A DNA stretch of 64,000 nucleotides, from contig NZ_JBHRWV010000001.1 of assembly GCF_042648145.1 (NCBI RefSeq), forward strand, positions 186,001 to 250,000, given 5' to 3'. A program made the position numbers and the translations under genes. Within the stretch, counting starts at the first letter, position 1. The number at the start of each line of letters is the position of its first letter. The stretch comes from Salinicoccus sesuvii. Lineage in GTDB: Bacteria; Bacillota; Bacilli; Staphylococcales; Salinicoccaceae. The notes under the pieces are model-generated. The model was not told the DNA's origin, searched no databases, and saw nothing but the letters and a program-made list of their open reading frames with translations. This document shows positions 52,767 through 61,709 of this stretch, in pieces.

Positions 52767-53057
52767 ATGGACGAATTGATTAGGGAGATAAATGAATTCA
52801 GGGACGAGAGAAATTGGAGACAATATCATAACGTAAAAGACCTCTCTTTATCCTTGTCTTTGGAAGCATCGGAGCTTCTTGAAAACTTTCAATGGATCAC
52901 TGCTGAAGAAGGCATCGAGAAAAATCGACAGAACATCGAAGAAGAGTTAGCTGATGTATTTATATATGGATTGATGTTGGCGGATAATATGAATATTGAT
53001 ATGAAAGAAGCTATATTGAGGAAGTTGGAGAAAAATAGAGAGAAGTATCCAACATAA
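52767..53057 (+). CDS. MazG-like nucleotide pyrophosphohydrolase
   Basis: 96 residues, all-helical MazG/iMazG fold. EASELLENFQW and EELADVFIYGLMLAD supply the EExxE and ExxD metal motif of the family; an RNW segment lies at the N-terminus. Hydrolyses NTPs or dNTPs to monophosphates; RS21-C6-like small members clean nucleotide pools. ATG 52767 is chosen (GAAGGGA nine bases ahead) over ATG 52758, which overlaps the helicase gene more closely. Translationally coupled to the DUF2075 gene, so the two are likely one functional unit. Confidence 0.85.
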   Translation: MDELIREINEFRDERNWRQYHNVKDLSLSLSLEASELLENFQWITAEEGIEKNRQNIEEELADVFIYGLMLADNMNIDMKEAILRKLEKNREKYPT

Positions 53058-53133
53058 ATTTATAAAATTGTAAGGAAGTAAAGTTCACATAAAGATATTT
53101 AGATCCTACATTAATCATTTGGGAGTGTGCGAA

Positions 53134-56100
53134 ATGAAACCAGCTAGAAATTCTATAATTGGTTACTCATATCAAAAAATAATGGCTTTCCTACTATTAG
53201 CAAAAATGGATGTAGAAAGATTGATTGGTAAGATTGAAATAGAGGCTGATGTGAACCATCAGTTTGATGATTTGGTAGTATATACTGATCAAGGAAAAAT
53301 ATATTGCCAGATGAAAGATTTTCAAGGTATCAAGTTATCTGATATCAAGTTTATAGGAACAGACATTGTAATAAAGGATAAAAAGCATAAACTTTCTGAT
53401 GGTACTAACATTTTATTTATAAAAGATATAGACTTAGAACCCAACAATGAAATACTTAATTTTCAATCTCACATGATAAATGGAGTGCATATAATATCAA
53501 TATCAAGGGAGGAAGCTAGAAGCCAGATTACTACATTGTATGAAATAGATTTCATTAGAATGTCTATCATGGAGAATTATTTTGAAAGAAAGTTTGATGA
53601 GAGAGTGTTGTCTATTCTTTTAGAAGAATTACCTCCAATAAAGATTTTTTCAACTCAATTAATGGATCAGACAATAGACATTCAAAAATTAGAGTTGAAA
53701 ACAACTTCTCTACTTATGATTGAAGGAAAACCAGGTGTTGGAAAAAGTCACTTAGTTAATCAATTAGAAAATCAAGATAATAAATTATTATATAGATTTT
53801 GGATATCCAATCAAGATACTGATTATAGAGAAAGATTAGAATATAAAAATTTTATAGCCGATCTTATAAAGAGTATCTTTAGGAACTATGTAAATAAAAC
53901 AGAAGAAGAAATAATAGATAAGCTACTAGAAAGAAACTTAACCTTAGTAATAGATGGTTTGGATCATGTTGAAAACTATAATCTATGTGAATTAGAATTA
54001 TTTATCAATTTTTTTAATAAAGTTGCGGAAAGAAGTAAAGTGATTATTTTAAGCAGACCATTAAAAACTCAACTGGAATGGGAAAAAATCAAGCTGCAAA
54101 ACTGGAATTTTGAACAAACATACAAGTATCTAAATATTCAATTCCATATTTCTAGTTACAATATAATTGAAGAGATTTATAAAATAACTCAAGGATACCC
54201 TATAATAGTAAACTTCATTGGCAATTATTACTTAAATCATAAGCAGCTACCGATGATAGAAGAACTTGGTGATTTAAATGATTTTTATAAATCTATTACA
54301 AAAAATTTGAGCGTGCGCAGTGCGCTTTCCGTATTTCTAAGTTCAAATTCTTATTTTATGTACAGTGAATTTGACCATTTACTAGATGGCATTGCTTCAG
54401 CTATGATTAAAGATTTTATCAGTGATCATCCTTATTTGTTTGAAATTAAATTGAACAGAATTTCTTTAATACATGATAGTCTTAATACATTTTTAAGATC
54501 AGATATTAAATATCATGATTCTCATTCTAGAATGATCACAGAAAAGGTATATAAATCAATATTAAGTGGCGAGAAAAGATACATAAGTAGATTTAGTTAT
54601 TTTAACTTAAGTGAAGAACAAAATAAGGAAGTGATAAATCATTACGCAGATATAAATTTTTTTAGTAAATGGATCAAAGGTTGCATAGATATTGAAGCAG
54701 TTCAAACTTTCTACTACCAATTAAGAAAATCTCTAGAAAATCTTAATCCTTCTTCTTTAAATGTTTATCAGTATTATGACTTCGCACTTATTCAGAATAT
54801 ACTTTCTAGAGATCATATATCAAATCTACATGGTTTTCTATATGTATATACAAATTCTCTGATTGAAAACGGATACTCGGAAGAAGATATTACTAGTTCA
54901 GGATATCTATTTTCAATGCTCTACTTTCTTAAGGAGGGGGATTTTAAACCCTTAGAAACAGTAGCCAGTGATGGATTATATGATACAGAGTCCTTTTATG
55001 AAAGTTTAATATTAGACATAAATCAAGAAGTTGAGTACTTTAAAATTTCCGAAGTTCCACTTGATCTTGAAGAAAGCGTAAATTATATTAACGATGAAAA
55101 CACCGAGTTATCTGCCAAGAGTACTATTCAAGATATTTCAATGAGTATTTATATTCATGGAACTGATATTAGAGAATTTCAACAATGGAAGAGTGTCGTA
55201 AAAAACCTAGTGGATAAACAAGATGAAGAATCTGCTATTACTTTCTTTGGAAATGTACTTACTAACGTTAATATGAGTGAGTTTTGGGCAAGGTCAATTG
55301 TAAAACACATTATATATAAGCTTAAGTCTTTGGGAATTACCAAGAGTAACAACGAATTTCTAAACATGTCATTTCCAGAATTTATTAATGAAAATAGTGA
55401 AGCTGGATCATATAATCTACAAAGTTTGATTTTGGATTACCTTAGACTAGCTCTAAAAACTAGAAATGAAGTAGATATAAATGCAATATATAAGTATTTT
55501 ATCTGTTATTATGAGCGTAAAGATTACAGTGTAATAAATATAGATAGGGCACTAATTACTTTTAGAGAATATGAATGTATATCTCTAAGTGAGTCTGTTG
55601 AAATCATAAATTTGTTTCAACAGAAGTCAGAGAAAGGTATAAGACACCTTTTAAATAGTTATATCCAGAAACTTAGTGTAGAAGATTTTATAATTTTTAT
55701 ACAAGAATTTAGTATAAAAAATTTTAATATTGATTTATTTACCCTGCCATCTTCCTTTATAAATGTAGTCCCAGAATCAATCGTAGTAGAAGCTTTCTTT
55801 GAAATGCTTAGAAGGCATTCATACTCGAAGAAAATTGACTTTTTTCATGTTAATAATTTACTTTCTTCTATTTATAGTGAAAAAGTTTTTGATGCTCTTC
55901 TATATCATAACTTTATTATCTCGGTTGACGAGTCTGTAAAGTTAGATAGGACAATAGCAGAGCTGTATGGAGATATAATTGAGTTTTCTGTAAGCAGAAG
56001 CTATGGAGAACATAAAAATAGAAGTGAAGAGAACTTGGAAAGTAAAATAATTATGGAAAACGATATTGAATATGCAAAAGATTTAAATCTAGCACCCATT

Positions 56101-56382
56101 GAGATAGCTAAGTATACTGATGGTAACTATTCAAGTTTTAGTAGTTTACGACTGTATGAAAATCACAATACTAAAGACTTAACGGAACAATCTACAGCCA
56201 TACTACATGCCGCCATAACTAGTAGAATAAAGACTATTAATCAATTTTCGAATTTATTTTTTTTAGTAGGAAATGTGCCTGACTTTTTGGTTAACTATAT
56301 TGATGAAGAAGTAAGCGAGCAAATACTTTTCGAAAGTTTTATAAATTTTATTAAGCTATCTTATATTGATAAGGAAAGTTAA
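53134..56382 (+). CDS. Avs-like STAND NTPase with N-terminal nuclease-like domain
   Basis: 1082 residues, AT-rich. Residues 1-170: domain like the Cap4/DUF4297 nuclease, beginning SIIGYSYQKIMAFLLL, with a PD-(D/E)XK-like core FDDLVVY (Asp45, Asp46) followed by IYCQMKD (Gln59, Lys61). Residues 190-420: STAND/NACHT P-loop, Walker A EGKPGVGKSHLV (198-205), Walker B LTLVIDGLDHVE (Asp274, Asp277), sensor KVIILSRP. The remaining 650 residues are helical with no motif I know, and would be the sensor. This architecture fits antiphage STAND sensors that cleave DNA upon recognising a phage protein. GGGAG precedes ATG 53134; a TTG upstream at 53119 is less likely. Confidence 0.8.
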   Translation: MKPARNSIIGYSYQKIMAFLLLAKMDVERLIGKIEIEADVNHQFDDLVVYTDQGKIYCQMKDFQGIKLSDIKFIGTDIVIKDKKHKLSDGTNILFIKDIDLEPNNEILNFQSHMINGVHIISISREEARSQITTLYEIDFIRMSIMENYFERKFDERVLSILLEELPPIKIFSTQLMDQTIDIQKLELKTTSLLMIEGKPGVGKSHLVNQLENQDNKLLYRFWISNQDTDYRERLEYKNFIADLIKSIFRNYVNKTEEEIIDKLLERNLTLVIDGLDHVENYNLCELELFINFFNKVAERSKVIILSRPLKTQLEWEKIKLQNWNFEQTYKYLNIQFHISSYNIIEEIYKITQGYPIIVNFIGNYYLNHKQLPMIEELGDLNDFYKSITKNLSVRSALSVFLSSNSYFMYSEFDHLLDGIASAMIKDFISDHPYLFEIKLNRISLIHDSLNTFLRSDIKYHDSHSRMITEKVYKSILSGEKRYISRFSYFNLSEEQNKEVINHYADINFFSKWIKGCIDIEAVQTFYYQLRKSLENLNPSSLNVYQYYDFALIQNILSRDHISNLHGFLYVYTNSLIENGYSEEDITSSGYLFSMLYFLKEGDFKPLETVASDGLYDTESFYESLILDINQEVEYFKISEVPLDLEESVNYINDENTELSAKSTIQDISMSIYIHGTDIREFQQWKSVVKNLVDKQDEESAITFFGNVLTNVNMSEFWARSIVKHIIYKLKSLGITKSNNEFLNMSFPEFINENSEAGSYNLQSLILDYLRLALKTRNEVDINAIYKYFICYYERKDYSVINIDRALITFREYECISLSESVEIINLFQQKSEKGIRHLLNSYIQKLSVEDFIIFIQEFSIKNFNIDLFTLPSSFINVVPESIVVEAFFEMLRRHSYSKKIDFFHVNNLLSSIYSEKVFDALLYHNFIISVDESVKLDRTIAELYGDIIEFSVSRSYGEHKNRSEENLESKIIMENDIEYAKDLNLAPIEIAKYTDGNYSSFSSLRLYENHNTKDLTEQSTAILHAAITSRIKTINQFSNLFFLVGNVPDFLVNYIDEEVSEQILFESFINFIKLSYIDKES

Positions 56383-56613
56383 TAGTAATGTAAATGGCAG
56401 TAATAAATTTAGGGATGTACTACAAAATCAATATTTTAAATTGCCCTTGACATACCATTTTCATAAGCCAGGATTTATAGTTTTTGCATAATATTCTAAT
56501 GGGTTAAAGAGATAAGCAAATTGTGATACTTTAATATTGCAAATTATGATAGGGATAAATATTGTTTAAATCGTTTAGACACTATAATTATCAGTGAAAA
56601 TGGGGTTTGTATA
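56383..56613. other. 231-base AT-rich gap, probable promoter of the HNH operon
   Basis: Very AT-rich; no gene on either strand. It contains several TATAAT-like words, among them one at 56491 and one at 56583, upstream of the HNH gene. No hairpin terminator for the STAND gene was found. Confidence 0.4.
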
Positions 56614-58599
56614 TTGAAAAATTATAAATCTTTTAAAAGTTTGTTTGAACAATCATTGGAAACAGAATATCCTGATAAAATTATCAAAAGTTTAAATCCG
56701 GAGTCAGAATTATTTCGACGGATCAAAACTTATTGTGGATATTATGATTTAGACTACAAAACAGAGTTGAAAAAGTTAGGTTTTCAATTATATAGAAAAG
56801 GAACCATACTAGAGAGTGAGATTCCAACACTCCTATATGAGCATTTTCCTAAAGGCAATATAGATGGATTAGAATCTATAAAAGAACATAGCAGTAGCTT
56901 AAATAATTATATAAATAAGTATTGTAAAGAAAGAGGAATAACAAAAAAAGAATACATAAGATTACTAGGTTTCAAAATTACTAAGGTATATAAACCCAAG
57001 TATAACTTTGTTGCAATCAAAGAATTAAGGGATAATTATGATTTTAGCCTGGCTAATCATGCACTAATTTTTGGAGTAAGTAGACAATTATTTGAAAAGA
57101 AGAAAATTGATAATGCTTCAAGTAATAGCAAACTACTAGTAGAAGTATTAAAAAAAGACCATGAAAAAATAGTTTGTGAAATGTTAAAAAGTTATAATGA
57201 AACTTATACAGATGACAATGGTTTATACCTTCAAATATATAAACACAATACTGAAAGTAAAATTGCAATTTTAGTTAAAGAGCAAGAATCAGTACATTAT
57301 GTATTTAATTTATCTGAGAAAATCGAAAGAGAAATCAAAAGACATAAATACTGTGCTTTAAATAAGAAAGATGACTATCATCTAAATCAGATTAGAATTA
57401 TCATGAATAAATATAGACAAGAAAATTCAAAAGTTATTTTAGAAAGTGGGGAATATCGGCATTTCAGGTTAATCTCTGAAAAATTAGGTCTTACAATTGA
57501 TGGATTATTAAATAAATTAGGTTTCTATAAAAAGGTAGAATTTAAAGATAAAAGAAATAAAGATGAAACTGAAATAATTGAAACTCTCCGAAAGTTTTTA
57601 TTAGATGATGGAATAACGGTTTCGTTACCTAGTTATGATAATAGTGCCCAATCCATTCGGCAATTTGCAAGTAGGAGAAACATGTCTACTGAGGAATTTG
57701 TAAAATCTTATAATTTTCAATATAGTCGAGGAGTAAGGGAAATACAACATAGTATTATTGAAGAAATTAAAGAAAAATATATAGTTAAGGGTAATGCTGT
57801 TTATATTTCATCCTACGATCGCTTCTATAGTAATATTGTTGCTCGAGCAAATAAGCAAGGACAAACCCTAGATCAGTTTTTGTATAGTTTAGGATTTGAG
57901 AGGTTGAGTCTTGAGCAGTTGCCCAAAGATTATAAGCCTTATGATTGGATTCAAGATATTAAAGAGTTTGATAGTACCTATGACTTCATAAACGAAATTA
58001 ATAGTAAATATTTATATGATGGGGAAGTGTATCTTCCATCACGTCACTATTTTTACGACAAGCTATTTTACTATTCTTTAACACAAAATAATACTATAAA
58101 TAAGCAATTAGAAGAATGGGGCTTTATAAGAACTTACAAACGACCCAAAGAATTTATGCTTGATGTTGAAGAATCAGATATCTCCCCAATCAAGTTAAAA
58201 TTGATTAATGATATAAAAGGTATCCAGAAAGACATAGAAATTAAGTCTTCTTCAAGGGACATTGTTAATAGATCCAATCAACTTATAAAAAAATTAAAAG
58301 AGCTATATAACTATAATTGTCAGATTTGCGAATCAGACAATGATGGTATCTTAATGGAGAATGGTCATAAATATATAGAAGTACACCATATAAATCCTAT
58401 TCATAATGCTAAAGCACATGAAAACGAAGAAGACTTGGAGTTTGATAATTACCGTAATTTAATCTGTCTGTGCCCTTTTCATCATAAGTACGTCCATTAT
58501 CATATGGGAGGTGACTACAAGCTTAGCGAAGATAAAAAGGAGCTTATCAATCCAAAAAGAGAAAAATTGCTAATAGTAACTGATTTTCATCTATACTAG
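56614..58599 (+). CDS. HNH endonuclease with repeated LGF modules
   Basis: 661 residues. The C-terminal end (about 565-630) is an HNH nuclease: zinc-type Cys569 in NCQICES, VHHINPIHNAKAH with His591-592, and LICLCPFHHKYVHY with Cys620 and His623-624. The rest is built of repeated units of about 25 residues ending in LGF or similar: ELKKLGF (57), EYIRLLGF (120), GLLNKLGF, EEFVKSYNF, QFLYSLGF, QLEEWGF. These look like small helical nucleic-acid-binding modules that could read DNA in register. TTG start with a weak GGGG ahead. First gene of a probable operon with a UvrD-like helicase 63 bases downstream. Function unknown; likely defence. Confidence 0.78.
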   Translation: MKNYKSFKSLFEQSLETEYPDKIIKSLNPESELFRRIKTYCGYYDLDYKTELKKLGFQLYRKGTILESEIPTLLYEHFPKGNIDGLESIKEHSSSLNNYINKYCKERGITKKEYIRLLGFKITKVYKPKYNFVAIKELRDNYDFSLANHALIFGVSRQLFEKKKIDNASSNSKLLVEVLKKDHEKIVCEMLKSYNETYTDDNGLYLQIYKHNTESKIAILVKEQESVHYVFNLSEKIEREIKRHKYCALNKKDDYHLNQIRIIMNKYRQENSKVILESGEYRHFRLISEKLGLTIDGLLNKLGFYKKVEFKDKRNKDETEIIETLRKFLLDDGITVSLPSYDNSAQSIRQFASRRNMSTEEFVKSYNFQYSRGVREIQHSIIEEIKEKYIVKGNAVYISSYDRFYSNIVARANKQGQTLDQFLYSLGFERLSLEQLPKDYKPYDWIQDIKEFDSTYDFINEINSKYLYDGEVYLPSRHYFYDKLFYYSLTQNNTINKQLEEWGFIRTYKRPKEFMLDVEESDISPIKLKLINDIKGIQKDIEIKSSSRDIVNRSNQLIKKLKELYNYNCQICESDNDGILMENGHKYIEVHHINPIHNAKAHENEEDLEFDNYRNLICLCPFHHKYVHYHMGGDYKLSEDKKELINPKREKLLIVTDFHLY

Positions 58600-58662
58600 T
58601 TTTATTATATTGAAATTTAAAAAGTAAGTTAATTTACAATTTGAAATACAAGGAGCAAAGAG

Positions 58663-60675
58663 ATGAACAGTAGCTTTTATTATACAGATGTTAATGCGCA
58701 ACTATCACAAGAACCTGAAGTTCAAAAAGATTTAAGCCTATTGAGAAGTTTCTCAGAAGATAACTACAAACAAATCTACGTAATAGAACAACCTGTTGGC
58801 GAAACAAAATATAAATACGACTACAATAAAGCACTGATTGTTTTAATACCTAAGGTAAGAATACTTATAATAAACTACGGAGATGATACAGAGGAATTCT
58901 ATAATTTTGAAGAAGATTTTATAGAAGATCTAGGAATATTATCCGATAAATATGATTATAAGAGCTATATCGGGAGACCGAGACATTGGCGTAATAGCTT
59001 AATCAAAACTATGAATTCTAACGAGTATAGTAATATCATTGATGCTATTGAGGAGAACTATACAGCTGAAGCAGAATTTCGGAAAGTTGATTTAATTATT
59101 TCTTTGTTAACGGGCAGTATAAACGATATTAATAGAGTAGGCGAAATATCATCAACTGATCCACTCCAACAGATAAAAAAGAATATAGTTTTATTTGATG
59201 CCGAACAAACTAGATTCATTTTTAACAAACCTGAACATAAAAGGATAACTATTCAAGGCTTAGCAGGAGCAGGAAAAACGGAGCTGTTGTTGCATAAAAT
59301 TAAAAATATATACAAAAATGAAGACGACACAAAGATCTTTTTTACGTGTTTCAACAAGGTATTAGCCAAAGATCTGAGGTCGAGAATACCTGAGTTCTTT
59401 GATTTTATGAAAGTGGAAGAGCAAATTAAATGGGGAGAACGTCTATGGGTAGAGCGGGGATGGGGTTCAAGGAACGATAAAAATTCAGGTCTATATGCAT
59501 TTATTTGTAATCACTATGATATCCCTTTTCGAAGTTATAGTAGAGGAGTTACTTTTAAAACTATTTGTAAAGAAACTCTAGGACATTTACAAGATTTAAA
59601 ATCTCAAGGAAATTTTGAACCTTTTTTTGATTATATTTTGATTGACGAAAGTCAAGACTTTAATGAATACTTCTTTAAATTATGTGAGGAAGTAACAAAA
59701 AACGAAGTGTACATTGCAGGCGATATATTTCAAAATATATTTGAAGATAGTAATAGTCTTGTAGAAAATCCTGATTTTCTTTTAAACAAAGTGTATAGAA
59801 CTGATCCCAAAACTTTAATGTTTGCCCATGCCATAGGCTTTGGACTATTAGAAAGACCGGTTATACGTTGGCTTTCTGATGAAGAGTGGGAAGCATGTGG
59901 ATACATATTTGAAAAGAAAGATAATTTATACGAATTTTCTAGAGAGCCTTTAAACAGATTCACCGACTTAGGGGAGGTAGTATCTAATATAGAAGTAAGT
60001 ACGTCAGATAGAGAACATTATGTCGAAAGAATAATGGAAGCAATTAAAGAAATAAAAGCCAATCATTCAACTGTTGAGCCCGATGATATAGGTATTATAT
60101 TTTTGGAAAACAATGATTATAATTATAATTTAGTTGAGGAATTAATAATTAGGATAGACTTTGAATTTGGTTGGTCTGCTATTAAAGGCTATGAAGAGAA
60201 AAACAAAATAAAAGATAGTTTGTATATTAGTAATAGAAATAATGTTAAAGGTTTAGAATTTCCTTTTGTCATTTGTGTCACGACTACTCCATTAAAGTCT
60301 AATACTATCATAAGAAACTCACTATATATGATGTTAACTAGATCGTTTCTCACCAGCTACCTAATTTTATCTGAGAAAAACGGAGAACTTAACTCAGCTA
60401 TAAAGAGAACGGCTTCTGAAATTAAAGAAACTGGAGTTTTAACTGTTAAAGAACCAATGGAAGGTGAGATCATGGATACTTCCGATTTAAGGTTAGAAGC
60501 GTCAGAAAAAGAGTCACAATATGATATTGTAGAAAGATTACTAAACGATGAGTTTGAAATAAGTAGCGTAAAGGACAGAGAAAAAGTTCATAAAATGGTC
60601 GACACGATGCTTGGTGATAGAGTTGATATCGACAAAATACGTTCTTTAATAAGTGATACGGTTGGATATCTTTAA
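58663..60675 (+). CDS. UvrD/Rep-like superfamily 1 helicase
   Basis: 670 residues. An unassigned N-terminal domain of about 190 residues, then SF1 motifs: QGLAGAGKTELL (Walker A, 199-206), FFTCFNKVLAKDL (Ia-like), DYILIDESQDFNEYF (Walker B, Asp328-Glu329), AGDIFQNIFED (III), VYRTDPKTL (IV), NVKGLEFPFVICV (V) and YMMLTRSFLTSYL (VI). Layout resembles the stand-alone COG3972-type helicases. AAGGAGCAAAGAG precedes the ATG. It sits between the HNH nuclease and a protein of unknown type, all co-directional with 63- and 17-base gaps, arguing for one complex that unwinds and cuts DNA. It is not a GajB, since no OLD-nuclease partner is present. Confidence 0.88.
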   Translation: MNSSFYYTDVNAQLSQEPEVQKDLSLLRSFSEDNYKQIYVIEQPVGETKYKYDYNKALIVLIPKVRILIINYGDDTEEFYNFEEDFIEDLGILSDKYDYKSYIGRPRHWRNSLIKTMNSNEYSNIIDAIEENYTAEAEFRKVDLIISLLTGSINDINRVGEISSTDPLQQIKKNIVLFDAEQTRFIFNKPEHKRITIQGLAGAGKTELLLHKIKNIYKNEDDTKIFFTCFNKVLAKDLRSRIPEFFDFMKVEEQIKWGERLWVERGWGSRNDKNSGLYAFICNHYDIPFRSYSRGVTFKTICKETLGHLQDLKSQGNFEPFFDYILIDESQDFNEYFFKLCEEVTKNEVYIAGDIFQNIFEDSNSLVENPDFLLNKVYRTDPKTLMFAHAIGFGLLERPVIRWLSDEEWEACGYIFEKKDNLYEFSREPLNRFTDLGEVVSNIEVSTSDREHYVERIMEAIKEIKANHSTVEPDDIGIIFLENNDYNYNLVEELIIRIDFEFGWSAIKGYEEKNKIKDSLYISNRNNVKGLEFPFVICVTTTPLKSNTIIRNSLYMMLTRSFLTSYLILSEKNGELNSAIKRTASEIKETGVLTVKEPMEGEIMDTSDLRLEASEKESQYDIVERLLNDEFEISSVKDREKVHKMVDTMLGDRVDIDKIRSLISDTVGYL

Positions 60676-60692
60676 TTTATAGAGGTGATGCT

Positions 60693-61352
60693 GTGAAAGA
60701 AATAAAAGTGAATATGACTAATAAATTTAAACTTCTTTGTGAAGAACCAATTAGAACTAAAAATGACATTTTATACCTATTGTTAGAATCTATATTGTTA
60801 TTAACATATGGCGAGAAAGTAAATACATTACAAGAAAATTATTTAATTCTTCGTATCGACAAGATGAAAAGGCTTTTCTTCGTATTAAATAATAAAATTT
60901 TCTCATTTTACTTTCCTTTTTCAGTAATAGAAGATCCGGTTGATAGAAGTTTCAAAGTATTTGACCAGAACACGAGATTGATGCTTGAAGCCAAGGACTT
61001 ACTCCTTTTAAAAACTATTATATCTAATGTATTCGACGAGGAAAAACAACAGGCAATAGGTATTCAAGACTTCGAATCAGAGATATTAATACTAATGAAA
61101 GAACTGGAAATAGATGAAAATCAAGACATAGTATGGAACATTATAAAAAAACTGTTAAAGTTTGAAGTAGGTTATTTAAGATACGATTATGATGAAAAAA
61201 ATGCTAATGGAGAATTACATCCTTTAAATCATCTAGATATTAATTATTTATCTAATACTACGTTCAAAATTGGGTTAGATAAATCATTAGATAACAACGA
61301 ATTTGTAGACTTATTAGATTTAAATACTAATTGCTATTTTATTAAAAGGTAG
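60693..61352 (+). CDS. Unknown third protein of the HNH-helicase operon
   Basis: 219 residues, no membrane segment, unknown family. A mixed alpha/beta N-terminal half, then a C-terminal block YLRYDYDEKNANGE followed by HPLNHLDINY and FKIGLDKSL. The RYDYD...HP..HLD pattern is reminiscent of DUF2290-type proteins in mobile or defence contexts, a weak resemblance only. GTG start with GAGGTGATG upstream, 17 bases after the helicase gene. Its small size and the tight spacing suggest an accessory or sensor subunit. Confidence 0.65.
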   Translation: MKEIKVNMTNKFKLLCEEPIRTKNDILYLLLESILLLTYGEKVNTLQENYLILRIDKMKRLFFVLNNKIFSFYFPFSVIEDPVDRSFKVFDQNTRLMLEAKDLLLLKTIISNVFDEEKQQAIGIQDFESEILILMKELEIDENQDIVWNIIKKLLKFEVGYLRYDYDEKNANGELHPLNHLDINYLSNTTFKIGLDKSLDNNEFVDLLDLNTNCYFIKR

Positions 61353-61709
61353 ACAAGTTAGAACATTAATTTTGGGTAAATAAAAAGGAAGTATCTCTTA
61401 GAAATTAAAGTTACTACAAACCTTTCTTTAAATAAATAAGATTTTATAGTGAGCAAGCTGCTCTTGTTCAAATGTTTTTAAGAGGTTTATTCTCCTACTT
61501 ATCTTTCACTATTTTTACAGGCATTATAGAGATATGATCAGTAACTATCGAATGTTGACCTAGTGATTACAGGTGCTCTTGAGAAACTCAAGTTATTTTA
61601 AAATTTATTGGAATAATAAATAGTAGATTAAAAACGACATAGCTTACTAAGCCATGTCGTTTTTAACTTCTATCTTCACTTTTTATTTCATAATTTTTAC
61701 TTTAAAGTT
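61353..61709. other. Intergenic region with a strong terminator
   Basis: Very AT-rich. Up to 61620 no gene is visible. At 61628-61668 TTAAAAACGACAT and its complement flank a shorter inner stem (GCTTA...AAGC), a good two-way terminator ending in TTTTTAACTTC. It separates the HNH-helicase operon from the membrane protein gene. Confidence 0.75.

Noticed and set aside
56614..60675. Gabija or Septu system
   Set aside because: A UvrD-like helicase and an HNH protein are present, but no OLD-type GajA and no PtuA ATPase adjoin them.
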